Assembly: GCA_015183035.1 (NCBI GenBank)
Contig: JACZZP010000007.1
Coordinates: 1,736,001-1,800,000 of the forward strand
Length of the DNA stretch: 64,000 bases
Reading direction: 5' to 3'
Source of the DNA: Meloidogyne chitwoodi
Taxonomy: Eukaryota; Nematoda; Chromadorea; Rhabditida; Meloidogynidae
Below are positions 62,800 to 64,000 of the stretch, one piece after another (the first letter of the stretch is position 1; the number at the start of each line of letters is the position of its first letter). A model generated the notes under the pieces. It worked only from the letters and a program-made list of their open reading frames with translations, was not told the DNA's origin and ran no database searches. The translations under genes were made by a program, and so were the position numbers.

Positions 62800-63854
62800 A
62801 TGAGGCCTTTAAAATTAACAAAAACACAACAAACAATTGCAGATTTACAAATGGCTCTGGACAATTCAGAAAGACTAATTGATGAATTAAATTTAAAAAT
62901 TGACAATAAACAAATTGAAAACAATCTCCTTTCCGATGATAATGATAAAAAGGATATTCAAATAAAAGAAAAAGTAAATTGTTTTTATAAAGTTTTTTTT
63001 TTTAATTTAATTAAAACAGAAAACAACAATTATTAATTTAACAAATAAATTTAAAAGTTTATTAGAAGAAAAAAACAACTATATTAAAAAAATTGAACAA
63101 GATAATCAAAAAATGAAAGTGAGATAATTTTTATTTCTAATAAATAAATTTTTAAAATTAAAGAAAGATTTTAATCATCTTATCATTGAAGTTCAAAAAC
63201 GAGATGAAATAATAAAAAAATTGTAAATATATTTTTTTAAGCTAGAAAACAAAAAAATTTTTTTTTTTTTTTTTTAAGTAAATCAGAAAATCAAAATAAT
63301 GATCTTATTAAAATTGAATTAAAAAATGAAAAGGTTTCTAAATAATAAATTATTTTTATAAAAAAAAATTTTAGAAACTTACAAAAAAATTACAAAATCA
63401 ACTTAATGAAAAAGAAGAAAAAATTCACAAACTAATTAATAAGAAAAATAAATTAAAACAAATAATAAATGAAAAAGTAAGTTATTTTAATATTTAAATT
63501 GACTTATTTAAAAACAAAAAATTTTAAGAAAGAAATTATATTATCATTTAAAAAAGAAGATGAATTACATAAAGAAGATTTGACTACTTCGAATTCTTCT
63601 GTAAAAAATAAAAATTTTACAATTTTAAAATAAATTTTCAGAATTTTTCTGAAAAAAACTTTGAAAAAAGATTAAAAGAATTAGAAGATAAATCTAAAAA
63701 TGTTAATATTCAAAATGTTTTAATCAATAATAAAAGTGCCGCGAAAAGTTTAAATAAGATAAAAATACCCTATAAAATAAGTTTATATATTATTATAAAA
63801 AAATTCACTTTTAAAAAATTAAATGATAAACCCCCCCCCCCTTATCCAATTTAA
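62800..63854 (+). CDS. Small coiled-coil protein, function unknown
   Basis: Seven exons with very short introns (41-56 bases): 62800-62973, 63020-63118, 63164-63222, 63279-63333, 63375-63476, 63529-63600, 63642-63854; 257 residues, in phase. The sequence is almost wholly charged helix with heptad-like spacing (QTIADLQMALDNSERLIDEL; FKSLLEEKNNYIKKIEQ; KKLQNQLNEKEEKIHKLIN). The last exon loses this character and ends PPPPYPI, translated from the first unit of the C-rich minisatellite, so the original C-terminus may have been replaced. TTTTGTAG just before the start could be a trans-splice acceptor; the gene lies 217 bases after the UBR5 fragment. No family assigned. Confidence 0.6.
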
Positions 63855-64000
63855 AAAAAAATAAAGCCACATCCCCCCTTATCCAATTTAAAAAAAATAA
63901 AGCCACATCCCCCCCTTATCCAATTTAAAATAAAATAAAGCCACATCCCCCCTTATCCAATTAAAAAAAAATAAAGCCACATCCCCCTTATCCTTTTAAA
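63829..64000. repeat. C-rich minisatellite, about 42-base period, reaching the window edge
   Basis: Roughly four copies of a unit made of a 5-11 base C run, TTATCCAATTTAAA, an A-rich run, and TAAAGCCACAT. Successive CTTATCC starts fall at about 63841, 63877, 63916, 63953 and 63986, so the spacing is 33-39 bases, varying with the C and A runs. The strand bias (C runs here, G runs on the other strand) is strong. The array may continue past the window. Confidence 0.85.

Overview
The window looks like a stretch of a very AT-rich nematode genome. A plant-parasitic tylenchid such as Meloidogyne is my best guess, but this is inference from composition and gene content. Every conserved gene is split by many short introns (often 40-60 bases, GT...TTTTAG or TTTCAG), codons are strongly A/T-ending, and Asn and Gln runs are common. 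I joined exons by hand; reading phase closes at almost every junction in the genes listed, which is the main support for the models. I saw no rRNA gene, intact tRNA, CRISPR array or prokaryotic operon.

Layout, left to right. 1-4517 (+): 3' two thirds of an ASK1/NSY-1-type MAP3K, running off the left edge. 4518-13340: AT-rich desert holding one TA-flanked mariner-type element (11509-12415) with perfect terminal repeats. 13341-16612 (+): rhodopsin-family GPCR. 17206-19585 (-): secreted type-B carboxylesterase with an intact catalytic triad. 20705-22503 (+): short nucleoporin NDC1. 22827-24595 (+): tRNA pseudouridine synthase PUS3. 24683-25606 (-): RAB21. 25826-26565: hAT-like non-autonomous element. 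27021-28793 (-): two small genes, one for a protein with repeated GKYY...GNEV motifs and one for a secreted J-domain protein. 30274-32702 (+): a coiled-coil protein with an acylation-type N-terminus. 32703-43179: second AT-rich desert. 43180-about 47374 (+): a disordered Asn/Ser/Pro-rich protein. 51191-53258 (+): tandem-C2 synaptotagmin-like protein. 54521-57020 (+): type II membrane olfactomedin-like protein with a furin-type site. 58097-59078 (+): a second J-domain plus GKYY-repeat pair. 60395-62583 (+): broken, truncated piece of the giant E3 ligase UBR5. 62800-63854 (+): small coiled-coil gene whose end runs into a C-rich minisatellite reaching the right edge.

The most unusual structure is an inverted duplication. 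The J-domain and GKYY-repeat genes at 26600-29270 recur in opposite orientation at about 57650-59530, some 30 kb away, with recognisable non-coding flanks. The repeat protein matches no family I know, and a signal-peptide J-domain gene beside it makes the pair a candidate lineage-specific secreted system. The rest is mostly housekeeping or neuronal single-copy genes (NSY-1 stress MAPK signalling, nuclear pore, tRNA modification, endosomal Rab, C2 membrane traffic, an UNC-122-like protein) separated by AT-rich spacers seeded with small foldback transposons.

Several single-base breaks occur: the PUS3 splice acceptor, the UBR5 fragment, and the homopolymer at the end of the second J-domain exon. 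Some may be assembly indels rather than biology, and I say so at each.
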